DNA of 64,000 bases from Chthonomonadia bacterium (GCA_013314755.1 JABUFA010000010.1:42270-106269), one strand, 5' to 3'. Counted from the first letter of the stretch, positions 28,599 through 38,646 are shown. A program made the numbers and translations. The notes: generated from the sequence alone by a model not told the origin.

Positions 28599-29069
28599 TC
28601 ATTTCGCCGCCTGTGCGATGTTTGCGACCTTGGGCTGTACCAGCCGCTCGAAGTCCTGATAAGCCATCCGAATCACTTCGATATGGGAACCCGCGTTAAA
28701 GGCAATCTCCTCATCTTCGCACAGGCTGGCGTCGGCATACACCTCCATGCCGTAAAGGTTGCCGAAGGGCGGCATCGCGCCCGTCTCACACTCGGGGAAC
28801 AGGTACTGGAACTCCTGTTCGGTGGCGAGTTCGGCTTTCTGGGCGCCTGATGCCTGTTTGAGGGCATCCAGGTCCACTTTGCGGGTAGCGGGCAAAACCG
28901 CCATCGCCATCTTGCCGTCCAGCTTGACCACCACCGTCTTGGCGAACTCTTTACCGCGGATGTGGGTAGAGGCGGCGACCTCCTGGGCGGTGTAGGCGCG
29001 CGAGTGGGTGATGCTGATGTACTTCACGTTGTGGCTGTCCAGAAACTCTTTCAATTTTTGTGCAGGCAT
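28599..29069 (-). CDS. YbaK/EbsC-type aminoacyl-tRNA deacylase domain protein
   Basis: MPAQKLKEFLDSHNVKYISITHSRAYTAQEVAASTHIRGKEFAKTVVVKLDGKMAMAVLPATRKVDLDALKQASG. Confidence 0.9.
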   Translation of the reverse strand: MPAQKLKEFLDSHNVKYISITHSRAYTAQEVAASTHIRGKEFAKTVVVKLDGKMAMAVLPATRKVDLDALKQASGAQKAELATEQEFQYLFPECETGAMPPFGNLYGMEVYADASLCEDEEIAFNAGSHIEVIRMAYQDFERLVQPKVANIAQAAK

Positions 29070-29139
29070 GGTCGTACCTCCTGTCCTGCAGGGTGCTGAC
29101 ATCAGTATAGTAATATAAAAAGCCAAAACCGTCAAGCCA

Positions 29140-29380
29140 GATTCCTCCCCGCCTGCGGGGAGGTCAGGTGGGGCTGTCCTGTTTGTCATTGGGCAACCAC
29201 AAGGGGGTGCCCCTACAAACAAGGTTCGCCCTCCAATTCGGCGGATAGGTCATCGTCTGGAGGGCGAGGCTCCTGCCGAGCCGTTTTGCCCTTTCCTTGT
29301 GGGAGAGGGTCAGGGTAAGGGCTTTCCAAGAGCATCGCCTCTCCCCGCGTCGGGGAGAGGTTGGGGGAGGGGTTAGCCCA
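29140..29380. repeat. Mosaic intergenic repeat cluster 2
   Basis: ctccccgcctgcggggaggtcaggtggggctgtcctg, ggcaaccacaagggggtgcccctac, ggagggcgaggctcctgccgagccgt, cttgtgggagagggtcagggt, cctctccccgcgtcggggagaggttggg. Confidence 0.9.
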
Positions 29381-29388
29381 CCAACTGA

Positions 29389-32300
29389 TTACCACGTAAT
29401 CTCCCAGACCACCACCCCATGCGCGGGGATGCTCATCCGGCGTTCAAAGCGAGAGGGCACTGCCTGCGTCTTTCCTGTATCCTCTGCTCCCGAAATCTCC
29501 TTCAACTGTACCTGCCTGCCAGTAACGCCGTACGCCGAAGGGTTGAATCGCATCGCTGCCGTCACCGGCTGGTCCGCGACATTGATGAAGAACAGCACCA
29601 GCCGTTTCTGTTCCCGGAGCTGCCACGCGCCGGTATACACAGCGGGCGCACTGACCCACCACTCGCCTTCCCACTGCCAGTCGGCGCGGACGGTGGGAAT
29701 GTTCCCCTGCAGCCTGGGGGGGCGTGCCATCTCACCGTAGGTGAAGAACTGCCGATACCGCCAGCGCAACTGCACCATCTGACGCAGGAAGCGCGCGCTG
29801 ACCTCTTCGCGCACGATGTTGGGGTCTATCCAGCCGATTTGCTCGCCGAACACCAGCTGCTGGGCGGACTTCATGCGCAGGGCAAGGTCTCTGGTGTCTC
29901 CCCCGCGGTAGGCACGCCCGAACATCTGTATCGCCTGCGAGTAGACGGCGGGAAAGACGGGAACCTGCCCCTCGTACTGCCAGTGCCACGTCAGGTAGCC
30001 GTCAAACCACGCGATGAACGGTTCGGCGTTGCACTCGGTGGTCAGGGCGCGGTCGGCGGGCATCTCCTGCCGAATCCGTTCCAGCATCTGCCAGTAGCCC
30101 TCGTTCCACCAGTGCCCACCGCCCAGCGGATGCCCGTGCGTGGGGTCAAAACAGAGCACCGGCGGCGCCGCGGCGACCTGATCAATGTACACCGCGTTCA
30201 CGCCGTACTCGCTGAAGAGGCGAAGTACTATCTCACGCACCTTGTTCTGCCATAATTCGGTCGTCGGGCACATGACCGCGAGGCGTACAGGACTGCCGTC
30301 CGCCTCCTTGCTCCCGTATATCTCGGTGTAGGGGGTTCCGTTTTCGTCTTTGGTGGCAGCGGGTTTCGCCACCGTACTGAACTGGAAGTCCTCCATGCCC
30401 CTGTCGCGCGTATCCCAGAGCCGACCGTTGATATAGGGCATGACGAACACGCCCGCCGCCTTTAGCCGCTGAACGCCCTCCCCAAAGCCCGGCTTGACGG
30501 GGAAGTAGTGCGGATAGTCGTTATCAAAAGGTATCTGGTGCCAGTAGTACCAGTGAAAGCCTATCGGCACGCCGCAGTATTTGGCGAACTCTTCCACCGG
30601 AGGCACCACCTCCTGCGCTCCACCGCTCGCCAGTGACCAGGCGGGCAGGTCGCGCATCCATTCGCGGAAGGTTTTCAGCGGGCGGGGAGCCGTCCATGCA
30701 CTCACATTCTGCAGGCGAGAGGAGGTGTTTGCTCCCCGGGGATACCATCGCGCCTCCCGAATCACCCACTGGCGGTAGATCCGCGCTGCGTCGTACCAGT
30801 CGCCACGCAGTAATTGCCACACCGCCTGCCCACTGAGGGTGAAAGAGTTGCCCGCTCTGCCCATGTTGGGCACAGGGATATCGAAGAGCAGATGTACACT
30901 GCGCTGGGCGGGCTGACCGCGCAAGCCAAGCTCTTTGGTGCTGCCCATGGGGTCGTGCAGGGCGAAGTACAAGCCCGTGGGGCGCGGAGACTCCGCATAC
31001 GCCGCCATGAACTGCATACTGCACCAGCCGTTCGGGTAGGTGCTGTGGTAGCTGAACTCGCGCCGCCATACGCCTTTCTGTATCTCGCCCGGACCGCGCG
31101 GGAACAGCACCGTTGCTTCCTCGCCCGGCTCCGCCACTGCCACCTGCGGGAAGGTAACCCGCCACAGACTCCACTGCTGACTCGTGTTCTGCACCTGCAG
31201 GTTCCAGCGGATGGCGTGCTGGCGGCTGTCGGTCTGCGCCTGTGCGGTAACGCTGAGACCGGCAAAGCGGGTGTCGCCGGGATTGCTCCACCTCAGTGTG
31301 AAGCCACTGCGTGACTTCTCTACCCTCACCTCCTGCCAGCCGTCCCCGGCGTGCAGGGCGGTCGTTTCCCGCGTCTGGGGGGCTCTCAGCGTCAGTGTGA
31401 AAAGGGGCGGATTGTCCCCAGCAAGCAGTTCGCGCTCGCGAAGCAGGTCGTACAGGCTCTGCAGGCGAATACCTCCGCTCGTTCGTTCAAGCACGATTCC
31501 CATGTCGCCAGCAGTAAACTGAAACCATCCTTCGGGCAGGTTCCCGGCAAGCATCCTTTCGACATCCGAAAATCTGCCCTGCGCTTCCAGGCGTTCCGCG
31601 AGGGCTAACGCCCACAGCCCCCTCTGGCGTTCGCGTCCCCGCAGGCGCAAGACCTTTTGTCGAAACGCCTCCATCCGCCCACGTAACGCTGGTGTAGTGA
31701 CCACCGACGCGACGTGAGGACCATACTGCCGGGACGCCTGCCGGATGGCTTGAACCGGGTCGTCCGCGGAACCAATCCACAGCCATGTGCTCACCTGCAG
31801 GTACGTGCTGTCCCAGCTCTGCCAGGTGGAGTGCAGGTAGGTGCCGTATGCGCCGCGGCCATCATGGATAATCAGGGGCTGTGCCCACATGCCGATGGCG
31901 TTCCGTCCGTCCAGCAGGGCGCCCCACCCGTCCAGTCGGACGCTTCCACCATCGGCGACCAGAGGCTCCTGCCGGAGCGGCTCGCCGCCCGCCCACCGGG
32001 TGAAGCTGGTATCGGGGAAGTTCAGCTCCAGAAAGTGGAATTCGTCCCAGGCGAAGGGCGTCTTCTGATGTATCCGCGCGGTCACGTAAGCCAGAGGCAA
32101 ACGCTTGAACACAAACCAGTGGTACACCGCTTCCGGCTCCGAAGGGGGACGCCTCCCTCCCTGCTGGCAGTAACGCGCCCGCACCCGCACAACGGTGCAA
32201 ATCTCACCATCCGACACCACCTCGGCGCGGGCGGAGGGGTCAAAGCGCAGATGGAAACTGCCCAGTTCGCGGTGATGCACCCTGTCGTTCCACACAAAGG

Positions 32301-32733
32301 TATCAAACCGCTTCCCGCTCCGGCGGAACAGGATGGCGGAAGGGTATCCCGCCTGTCGGCTGTCGGTAAAAAGCATCTCGAAGTGTTCGCTGGATACACT
32401 GGATGCGGGCTTGGAGGTGGAATCTGCTCTCTGCAGGCGCAACTGCATCTTCCAGTCGCCCGCGCCGGGCAGCTGCGCCACCAGCGTTCCCATAGCCCCA
32501 TCATCATCGGGCACAAACTGCACGGGGATGGGCTTCCCACCCGGGGTCACGAATGCGCTGAGTGCCATAGAACCTTTCGTCCTGATAAAAGGTTGAAGGT
32601 TCACGCGGGCAACTACCAGTCCATGCGAAGGGACACCACGAGCAATCCATATCGCCTCTTCTGCCGATACCGTCGTCATACCTGCCTCCATCAATATCCA
32701 CAGTGTGACCAGTGTGCGTACCATCCGTGTCAT
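29389..32733 (-). CDS. Large secreted DUF6259-like (glycoside-hydrolase-like) protein
   Basis: Signal-like N-terminus MTRMVRTLVTLWILMEAGMTTVSAEE; TIM-barrel-like segment FHWYYWHQIPFDNDYPHYFPVKPGFGEGVQRLKAAGVFVMPYINGRLWDTR...GVNAVYIDQVAAAPPVLCFD. Confidence 0.7.
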   Translation of the reverse strand: MTRMVRTLVTLWILMEAGMTTVSAEEAIWIARGVPSHGLVVARVNLQPFIRTKGSMALSAFVTPGGKPIPVQFVPDDDGAMGTLVAQLPGAGDWKMQLRLQRADSTSKPASSVSSEHFEMLFTDSRQAGYPSAILFRRSGKRFDTFVWNDRVHHRELGSFHLRFDPSARAEVVSDGEICTVVRVRARYCQQGGRRPPSEPEAVYHWFVFKRLPLAYVTARIHQKTPFAWDEFHFLELNFPDTSFTRWAGGEPLRQEPLVADGGSVRLDGWGALLDGRNAIGMWAQPLIIHDGRGAYGTYLHSTWQSWDSTYLQVSTWLWIGSADDPVQAIRQASRQYGPHVASVVTTPALRGRMEAFRQKVLRLRGRERQRGLWALALAERLEAQGRFSDVERMLAGNLPEGWFQFTAGDMGIVLERTSGGIRLQSLYDLLRERELLAGDNPPLFTLTLRAPQTRETTALHAGDGWQEVRVEKSRSGFTLRWSNPGDTRFAGLSVTAQAQTDSRQHAIRWNLQVQNTSQQWSLWRVTFPQVAVAEPGEEATVLFPRGPGEIQKGVWRREFSYHSTYPNGWCSMQFMAAYAESPRPTGLYFALHDPMGSTKELGLRGQPAQRSVHLLFDIPVPNMGRAGNSFTLSGQAVWQLLRGDWYDAARIYRQWVIREARWYPRGANTSSRLQNVSAWTAPRPLKTFREWMRDLPAWSLASGGAQEVVPPVEEFAKYCGVPIGFHWYYWHQIPFDNDYPHYFPVKPGFGEGVQRLKAAGVFVMPYINGRLWDTRDRGMEDFQFSTVAKPAATKDENGTPYTEIYGSKEADGSPVRLAVMCPTTELWQNKVREIVLRLFSEYGVNAVYIDQVAAAPPVLCFDPTHGHPLGGGHWWNEGYWQMLERIRQEMPADRALTTECNAEPFIAWFDGYLTWHWQYEGQVPVFPAVYSQAIQMFGRAYRGGDTRDLALRMKSAQQLVFGEQIGWIDPNIVREEVSARFLRQMVQLRWRYRQFFTYGEMARPPRLQGNIPTVRADWQWEGEWWVSAPAVYTGAWQLREQKRLVLFFINVADQPVTAAMRFNPSAYGVTGRQVQLKEISGAEDTGKTQAVPSRFERRMSIPAHGVVVWEITW

Positions 32734-32863
32734 GAGTGTTTCCTCCGATCGGCTTTCCGCAAGGTTCCGCACAGAATGGCAAAACACCCTCCCAGAGCAT
32801 CTTCCTCTCTGGTATTCGGGACAGGGCAGGGGAGTCCTTCCCGGAAGGGTCGCCCCGCCCCGC

Positions 32864-34396
32864 CTACCGTTCCACACGAAACTGGACAAACGAGACGACG
32901 GCGTTCGCGCCCTCCTTCAGGTTTTCCATCACCACTGGGATGACGCCTGCCCCTGTGTCATCCGGTGTTATCTGCACCTCTATCCATCTGCCCGCCTGAA
33001 AGCCTTCAAAGACTCCCACCTCTCTTTCCCCGACGGTTATCTTCTGCTTTCGTCCGCCGGCGAAGTTATCCGGGTCTATGATGAAGAGCCTCAGCGTTCC
33101 CTTCGTCTGCCTGGGGCACAGGATGTCCAATCTCAACTGTTTCCATCCTGCCCAGCAGTGATTGATTTCGCCCTGCCAGAGAACCGGCGAGTGAAACGAG
33201 TAGCCTTCCCTCCACCGATAGTCCCAGCCCTCCTCCACGAACTCGACGTCTCCACCGGGATGACCACAGCGCAGGCTCAGAGTTATTCCCTCCGCCCTGT
33301 ACCTCTGGGCTACTTTCTCCTTTTCCGCAATCTGAGCGGCATCGGGAGAGGGCAGGCGAAGCGCATAGGCGGGCAGAGGCGGAATCGGTAAATGCGGTTC
33401 GGTTTGATACCAGTAGACGGTTGTGGAAAACTCCAGCGTGTGCGCAGGCTGGGAGAACATCTGCCTGAAGCTCGGATGTTCGTTCTTACCAAAACCGATA
33501 GCTACCTTCAGCGACCTGGTGAACGAGACCCGGTCGTCTATCAGGAACTTGTAGGCAAACGCGCCGGTCTTGTAGTAAAGGTGCCAGCCTCTGTACAGGA
33601 ATAGGCTCTTCTCTTCGGGGAAACCCCACGAAAAGCCGAAGCCATCTTCCATGCCCTGCCACTCGATGGACGGTTCGTTCTCACCGTCGATGTAAAACTT
33701 CACGTTCTGGTCAACCGGATATCCAACGCCCCCGGGAGACACGCCCCGCACCGTCACATTCAATCCCACCAGGTGTCCTCTGCCTTCCGCCTCCAGGGCG
33801 ATATAGTCCCTTCTGCCGAGAAGTATCTTTTCCTGCTTCCAACCAGCATGGAAGTACAGGGCGTCGCGCGGCAAAGACTTCACGGAGCGCCACATCGCGT
33901 AGAAATAGCAGGGAGCGTAAGAGTGAATCGCCTCCTCCGGGATGTGTTCGTCATCGAAGTGCAGAACAATGCGCGCGGACTTCCTGAAGGGCATCGGAAA
34001 GTAAGCGTTCCATCCCCGCTTCTTATCCACCAGCACGGTATCTAACTCCTCCATCGTGCCATTTGGGTCGCAGAAGAAGTCCACGAGGGGCACATTAACG
34101 CTGGGTTCCTTCTCTCCATCCCAGTAGATGCGCATTACCACACTTCTGTCCATCTTCATCCTCTCGGGGAGGGCGAAGTGGAGCATCGTGATGATGCCCG
34201 GTCCCTTCAAATCGGCGATAACGACCTCTCTTCGGGTAAACCGTTTGTCTTCGGGGTTTTCCCACCAGAGGGCGTTGACTGCCTTCGTTTCGCCGGGAAT
34301 GGGTGAGAAGAGGGAAGAGATGTCGGGGGAGCGCAGCTCCTGACCGAAGGAAAGCGAAGCGAACAGCAGAAGCAGGAAGGGTACTGCCTTTCGCAT
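32864..34396 (-). CDS. Secreted DUF2961-like protein
   Basis: Signal peptide MRKAVPFLLLLFASLSFG; NALWWENPEDKRFTRREVVIADLKGPGIITMLHFALPERMKMDRSVVMRIYWDGEKEPSVNVPLVDFF. Confidence 0.82.
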   Translation of the reverse strand: MRKAVPFLLLLFASLSFGQELRSPDISSLFSPIPGETKAVNALWWENPEDKRFTRREVVIADLKGPGIITMLHFALPERMKMDRSVVMRIYWDGEKEPSVNVPLVDFFCDPNGTMEELDTVLVDKKRGWNAYFPMPFRKSARIVLHFDDEHIPEEAIHSYAPCYFYAMWRSVKSLPRDALYFHAGWKQEKILLGRRDYIALEAEGRGHLVGLNVTVRGVSPGGVGYPVDQNVKFYIDGENEPSIEWQGMEDGFGFSWGFPEEKSLFLYRGWHLYYKTGAFAYKFLIDDRVSFTRSLKVAIGFGKNEHPSFRQMFSQPAHTLEFSTTVYWYQTEPHLPIPPLPAYALRLPSPDAAQIAEKEKVAQRYRAEGITLSLRCGHPGGDVEFVEEGWDYRWREGYSFHSPVLWQGEINHCWAGWKQLRLDILCPRQTKGTLRLFIIDPDNFAGGRKQKITVGEREVGVFEGFQAGRWIEVQITPDDTGAGVIPVVMENLKEGANAVVSFVQFRVER

Positions 34397-34482
34397 GGTT
34401 ATCACCTCTTGTTGGGTCTTGCTTTTTCGCCCCCCATTATACGCCATTCCTGCAAAAAAGCCGCGATTTTGAACGCTTAGCC

Positions 34483-34535
34483 CAAAAAAGCTGTCTACCT
34501 CGCTCCTGTACAAACCGAATCGGAGGTAGACAGCT
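34483..34535 (-). terminator. Rho-independent terminator (minus strand)
   Basis: Perfect 13-bp arms agctgtctacctc (34489-34501) / gaggtagacagct (34523-34535), with T6 on the minus strand after the stem; downstream of 34564-35451. Confidence 0.85.
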
Positions 34536-34563
34536 CAGCCGTGACAAAAACGCAGCGCCTCTG

Positions 34564-35451
34564 CTACGAAGCGCGGCGTCCTTTGCGCTGAAGGTCGCGG
34601 ATTACGCGCCAGCCAATCAGCTTCACGTCCTGCTCCTTCAGAATGCGCCGAACCTCCGCGTCAGTGGTGAACAGCCGAAACTCCTCCGCGCGGTCTTTCC
34701 ACGAGCCGGCGATATGCTGCATCTCTTCGGTGGGCAGGGCAGGGTGGATATACAGCTCCGTCACGCCCGGCTTTAGCTCGCGGAGCATCCGCTTCCAGTA
34801 CTGAGCCACGCTTTCGCCCGGCTTGCGACCGCCGTGTATCAGGTAATCGGGAAACAGGATGCCCTGGTCCAGCACCTTCTGGCGCATATCGGGATAGCCG
34901 AACTGTGCCAGCAGCTCCTGTGAACCCATGCGCACCGGCAGATTGAACTCCTTCGCCAGCGGCACGTATACCTCGTAGAAGTATTTGTCGCTGTACTGCA
35001 GGGTCCCCATGTGCGAGTCCAGATGAGTGATGTCGATGCCGTTGTCTATTGCCATCTGTATCTGGGCGCGTGCTTCAATCATCGCCTGTTCAGGGGTGGC
35101 ATGCGCGTACACCTCCGGCACGTCGCTCCACAGGTAACCCTTCGGGTCAATCAGCCCTTTCAACTTGCACCGGTCGCCCACAGGACCCCACCGATAATAC
35201 TTCCACTCACTGGTGTGGGTCAGGTGGATGCCGAAGTCGGCTTTGGGGTGCGTGCGGGCATACTCGGCGATGTGCAAGAACCACGGGCACGGAACCATGA
35301 TGGAGCCGGTGGTAATCAACCCTTTCTCCATGCCCTGAATTGTCGCCTGATTGGCCGCATAGCTCATGCCCACATCGTCGGCGTTCACAATCAGCACTTT
35401 GTCCGTTGGCTTAAAGCCCAGTTTGACAGCAAGCGTCTCTGCCTGTGCCAT
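34564..35451 (-). CDS. YdjC/ChbG-family carbohydrate deacetylase
   Basis: VLIVNADDVGMSYAANQATIQGMEKGLITTGSIMVPCPW, DFGIHLTHTSEW, DITHLDSHMGTL. Confidence 0.88.
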   Translation of the reverse strand: MAQAETLAVKLGFKPTDKVLIVNADDVGMSYAANQATIQGMEKGLITTGSIMVPCPWFLHIAEYARTHPKADFGIHLTHTSEWKYYRWGPVGDRCKLKGLIDPKGYLWSDVPEVYAHATPEQAMIEARAQIQMAIDNGIDITHLDSHMGTLQYSDKYFYEVYVPLAKEFNLPVRMGSQELLAQFGYPDMRQKVLDQGILFPDYLIHGGRKPGESVAQYWKRMLRELKPGVTELYIHPALPTEEMQHIAGSWKDRAEEFRLFTTDAEVRRILKEQDVKLIGWRVIRDLQRKGRRAS

Positions 35452-35467
35452 GTTGAACCTCCCTCCG

Positions 35468-35821
35468 TTATCGGCAACAGGGTTGTTGAACGGGAATCAT
35501 GCACAGCAATCGCAGGGGGTCCTGCCCGGTGTTGACGAAAGTGTGCAGTTCATCGGGTGGCACAAAGATTGCATCTCCCGCCCGGAAGGGGTGTACCTCG
35601 TTTTGCCCGCGCAGTTCGCCTTCTCCGCTCAGGATGAACACCTCGTGCTCCCAGGGATGCTGATGCAGGGGAGTATTGCCGCCGGGAGCAATTTCGAACA
35701 GACGCATGGCGAAGGTCGGTGCGCCGTCGCGGTCGGTGATCAGCTCCTTGATACTGGCTCCGCGTGCCCCTTCAGTGGTGACGGGTTGAAACGCTACCTC
35801 AGACGATGGTATCACTTTCAT
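35468..35821 (-). CDS. Cupin domain protein
   Basis: FEIAPGGNTPLHQHPWEHEVFILSGEGELRGQNEVHPFRAGDAIFVPPDELHTFVNTGQDPLRLLCMIP. Confidence 0.88.
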   Translation of the reverse strand: MKVIPSSEVAFQPVTTEGARGASIKELITDRDGAPTFAMRLFEIAPGGNTPLHQHPWEHEVFILSGEGELRGQNEVHPFRAGDAIFVPPDELHTFVNTGQDPLRLLCMIPVQQPCCR

Positions 35822-35852
35822 CTTCGTTGCCTCCCAGCAGAGATTTCGATAC

Positions 35853-35884
35853 AAAAAACGGCTCCTCCTGCAGAGGAAGAGCCG
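35853..35884 (-). terminator. Rho-independent terminator (minus strand)
   Basis: cggctc...gagccg with additional inner pairing, followed by T6 on the minus strand; downstream of 35903-36199. Confidence 0.75.
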
Positions 35885-35902
35885 CTGGCTTGCGCAAGGG
35901 GG

Positions 35903-36199
35903 CTACAGCAGGATTTCTGCAGGCATGGCGAACACGCGAAGAGCCGGCTTGCGCCGCTCCTCAAAACTATCCACCATCTGTTTCAGCTTCTCGGTAACCT
36001 GTTGCGCCATGTCCTCCGACATCACGCTCAGGAAGACGGTGTTCTGTCCGGGCATGATGGGCGAGCCCAATCGTCTGCCTGTTTCGCCCACGCCCGACAC
36101 CCCCGAGTAGCGCGTGTAACCGGGCACGTGCACCTCATCAAGCACCTTGACCACCCGGTAGTCAATGCCCGTCTCGCACACAATCATAAGCATCTTCAT
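35903..36199 (-). CDS. Small PII-like (nitrogen regulatory protein-like) protein
   Basis: 98 aa; MKMLMIVCETGIDYRVVKVLDEVHVPGYTRYSGVSGVGETGRRLGSPIMPGQNTVFLSVM resembles PII-like ferredoxin-fold proteins. Confidence 0.55.
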   Translation of the reverse strand: MKMLMIVCETGIDYRVVKVLDEVHVPGYTRYSGVSGVGETGRRLGSPIMPGQNTVFLSVMSEDMAQQVTEKLKQMVDSFEERRKPALRVFAMPAEILL

Positions 36200-36310
36200 G
36201 GCGCCATCCTCCTCTCGAAACCTTACCCTGCGAGCACGGAAAGAAGTATCGGCAATAGATGCTATCCATATTGAATCCTATCACCAACAGCGGAGGTTGT
36301 CAACAACAGC

Positions 36311-36340
36311 TTGCAGGTCAACCCCTGCTTATGGTATACT
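36311..36340 (+). promoter_or_regulatory. Candidate sigma70-type promoter upstream of miaA
   Basis: ttgcag - 18 bp - tatact. Confidence 0.5.
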
Positions 36341-36387
36341 GGGTTGCGCAAAAGTGTTGTACCTTGTCAAGTTGCAAGACGGAGCCA

Positions 36388-37332
36388 ATGAGCGAGTTCC
36401 TGCCCGATGTGCTGGCTATAGTGGGTCCAACCGCCACCGGCAAGACCGACGTGGGCATGTTGCTGGCGCAGTGGTTGGATGGAGAGATTATCTCTGCGGA
36501 TTGCATGGCGGTGTATCAGGGGATGGATATCGGCACCGCCAAGCCTCCACCCGAACAGAGAGCGCACGTGCGCTTCCACCTGATAGATGTCTGTCGCCCG
36601 GATGAGCCTTTTAGCGTAGCAAGGTTCCAGCAGATGGCGCTCGAGGCGATAGAGCAGATTCGCGAGCGAGGGAGGTTGCCGCTGGTGGTAGGCGGCACAG
36701 GGCTGTATGTGAAAGCCCTGCTGGACGGATTCCAGATTCCCCCCACCGCGGCGAACGAGGCGCTGCGGCGCGAACTCTGGCAGGAGGTGAAGCGAAAGGG
36801 CAGTGCGTGCCTGCATGCACGTCTGCAGGAGGTAGACCCACAGTCGGCATCCCGAATCCACCCCAACGATGCGGTGCGCATCATCCGTGCGCTGGAGGTA
36901 TACTTTGTTACCGGTCAGCCCATCTCGCAGTGGCAGAGACGCCAGCCGCCCCCACAAATAGGCAGAGCGCGTCGGTTTGGCTTGACCATGCCGCGCGACC
37001 TGCTGTACCGCCGGATCAACGAACGGGTGGAAGCGATGATTGCCCGGGGCTGGCTGGACGAGGTGCGCCGGCTGATGGAAGCTGGCTACTCGCCCGACCT
37101 GCCGGCGATGCGCTCACTGGGCTACGCGGAGCTGGTACAGGTGGTTCAGGGCAGGATGACGCTCGCTGAGGCGATCCCGTTGATACAACGTGAAACACGG
37201 CGCTTCGCCAAGCGTCAATTAACATGGTTCCGCGCCGACAAACAGATTGAATGGATAGATGCTTCGCAGGGCGCCGAGCACGCGGCGCGGCAAATCATGG
37301 AGCGACTGCGAAGCGAACGAACACACACTTGA
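36388..37332 (+). CDS. miaA: tRNA dimethylallyltransferase
   Basis: [61 protein letters not shown]. Confidence 0.96.
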   Translation: MSEFLPDVLAIVGPTATGKTDVGMLLAQWLDGEIISADCMAVYQGMDIGTAKPPPEQRAHVRFHLIDVCRPDEPFSVARFQQMALEAIEQIRERGRLPLVVGGTGLYVKALLDGFQIPPTAANEALRRELWQEVKRKGSACLHARLQEVDPQSASRIHPNDAVRIIRALEVYFVTGQPISQWQRRQPPPQIGRARRFGLTMPRDLLYRRINERVEAMIARGWLDEVRRLMEAGYSPDLPAMRSLGYAELVQVVQGRMTLAEAIPLIQRETRRFAKRQLTWFRADKQIEWIDASQGAEHAARQIMERLRSERTHT

Positions 37333-37363
37333 TGGATTTTGGGATGGAGGGGAGCCTAAGACA

Positions 37364-37669
37364 ATGGCAAAGACTCAAATCAACTTGCAGGATGTTTTTT
37401 TGAACCAGGTGCGCAAGGAGAACATTGCCGTCACCATCTACCTGATTGGAGGCGTACAACTGCGCGGGTTGGTTCGCGGCTTCGATGCCTTCACGGTGCT
37501 GCTCGACAGTCCGGGCAAGCCCACCCAGCTGGTGTACAAACATGCGATTACCTCGGTAGTGCCTTCGCGACCGGTCTCTACCTATCGCCCGCCGGATGCC
37601 GCAGCGCGAGCGGTCAGCACGCCTGCCGAGGGTGCAGAAGCCAGCGAGACCCCTTCTGAAAACGCCTGA
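37364..37669 (+). CDS. hfq: RNA chaperone Hfq
   Basis: [65 protein letters not shown]; directly after miaA. Confidence 0.95.
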   Translation: MAKTQINLQDVFLNQVRKENIAVTIYLIGGVQLRGLVRGFDAFTVLLDSPGKPTQLVYKHAITSVVPSRPVSTYRPPDAAARAVSTPAEGAEASETPSENA

Positions 37670-37790
37670 GCACTCGCTGGATGTAACGCAAGCCCCATCA
37701 GCACAGATGTCCGCAGGGGATTGTTCCGCCTGGGCAGGCAGGCAATCTCCTGCGCGTGCAAACCAGACAGGAGGTTGATAAGAGCGTAAG

Positions 37791-38627
37791 GTGCAGTTCA
37801 CCAAAATGCATGGGATTGGCAACGACTTCGTGGTGCTGGATTGCCTGAAGTCGGAGATTGCCGAGGAGAGCCTGCCCGACCTGGCACGTCGCCTGTGTGA
37901 CCGCCGGTTCGGCATCGGCTCCGATGGGTTGATTCTGGTGTTGCCCTCACGGGTGGCGCACCTGCGGATGCGGATGTTCAACCCCGACGGTAGCGAGGCG
38001 GAGATGTGCGGAAACGGCATCCGCTGTTTCGCCAAATACGCCTACGACCGCAAACACGTCACCAGCACCCAGATGAACGTCGAAACACTGGCAGGAGTAA
38101 AACCGCTGAAGCTGAACGTTCAGGGCGGCAAGGTCACTTCCGTCGCGGTGGATATGGGTGTGCCGCGCCTCCAGCCGCAGGAGATACCCGTTCGCGTGGA
38201 AGGCGATAGCGTCATCGGCTATCCCCTGCGGGTGGCAGGTAAGAAGCTGGAGTTCACCGCCGTCTCCATGGGCAATCCCCATGCGGTCATCTTTCTGGAT
38301 AATGTCGCCGCGTTCCCTGTGGAGAAGGTCGGTCCCGAAATAGAGCACCATAAACTGTTCCCCAAGCGCACCAACGTGCAGTTTGTGCAGGTGGTGAACA
38401 CGCACGAAATCATCCTGCGCACCTGGGAGCGTGGAGCGGGCTTGACGCTCGCCTGCGGCACGGGAGCCTGTGCCTCGGTGGTGGCAGGTGCACTGAATAA
38501 ACTGACCAGCAGAGATGTGCTGGTACATCTGCCCGGCGGTGACCTGCAGGTGGAGTGGCTGGGCGACGGGCGCGTGTTGATGACGGGTCCAGCTACCGAA
38601 GTGTTCGTCGGAGAGATTGAAATCTAA
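37791..38627 (+). CDS. dapF: Diaminopimelate epimerase
   Basis: FTKMHGIGNDFVVLD, FNPDGSEAEMCGNGIRCFAKY, LTLACGTGACASVVA; GTG start. Confidence 0.96.
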   Translation: MQFTKMHGIGNDFVVLDCLKSEIAEESLPDLARRLCDRRFGIGSDGLILVLPSRVAHLRMRMFNPDGSEAEMCGNGIRCFAKYAYDRKHVTSTQMNVETLAGVKPLKLNVQGGKVTSVAVDMGVPRLQPQEIPVRVEGDSVIGYPLRVAGKKLEFTAVSMGNPHAVIFLDNVAAFPVEKVGPEIEHHKLFPKRTNVQFVQVVNTHEIILRTWERGAGLTLACGTGACASVVAGALNKLTSRDVLVHLPGGDLQVEWLGDGRVLMTGPATEVFVGEIEI

Positions 38628-38646
38628 GGCGAAGGAGGAGAGAGTT

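Noticed and set aside
37670-37790. Possible small RNA or tRNA between hfq and dapF
   Set aside because: No cloverleaf, no clear promoter or terminator pair; likely a simple intergenic spacer.
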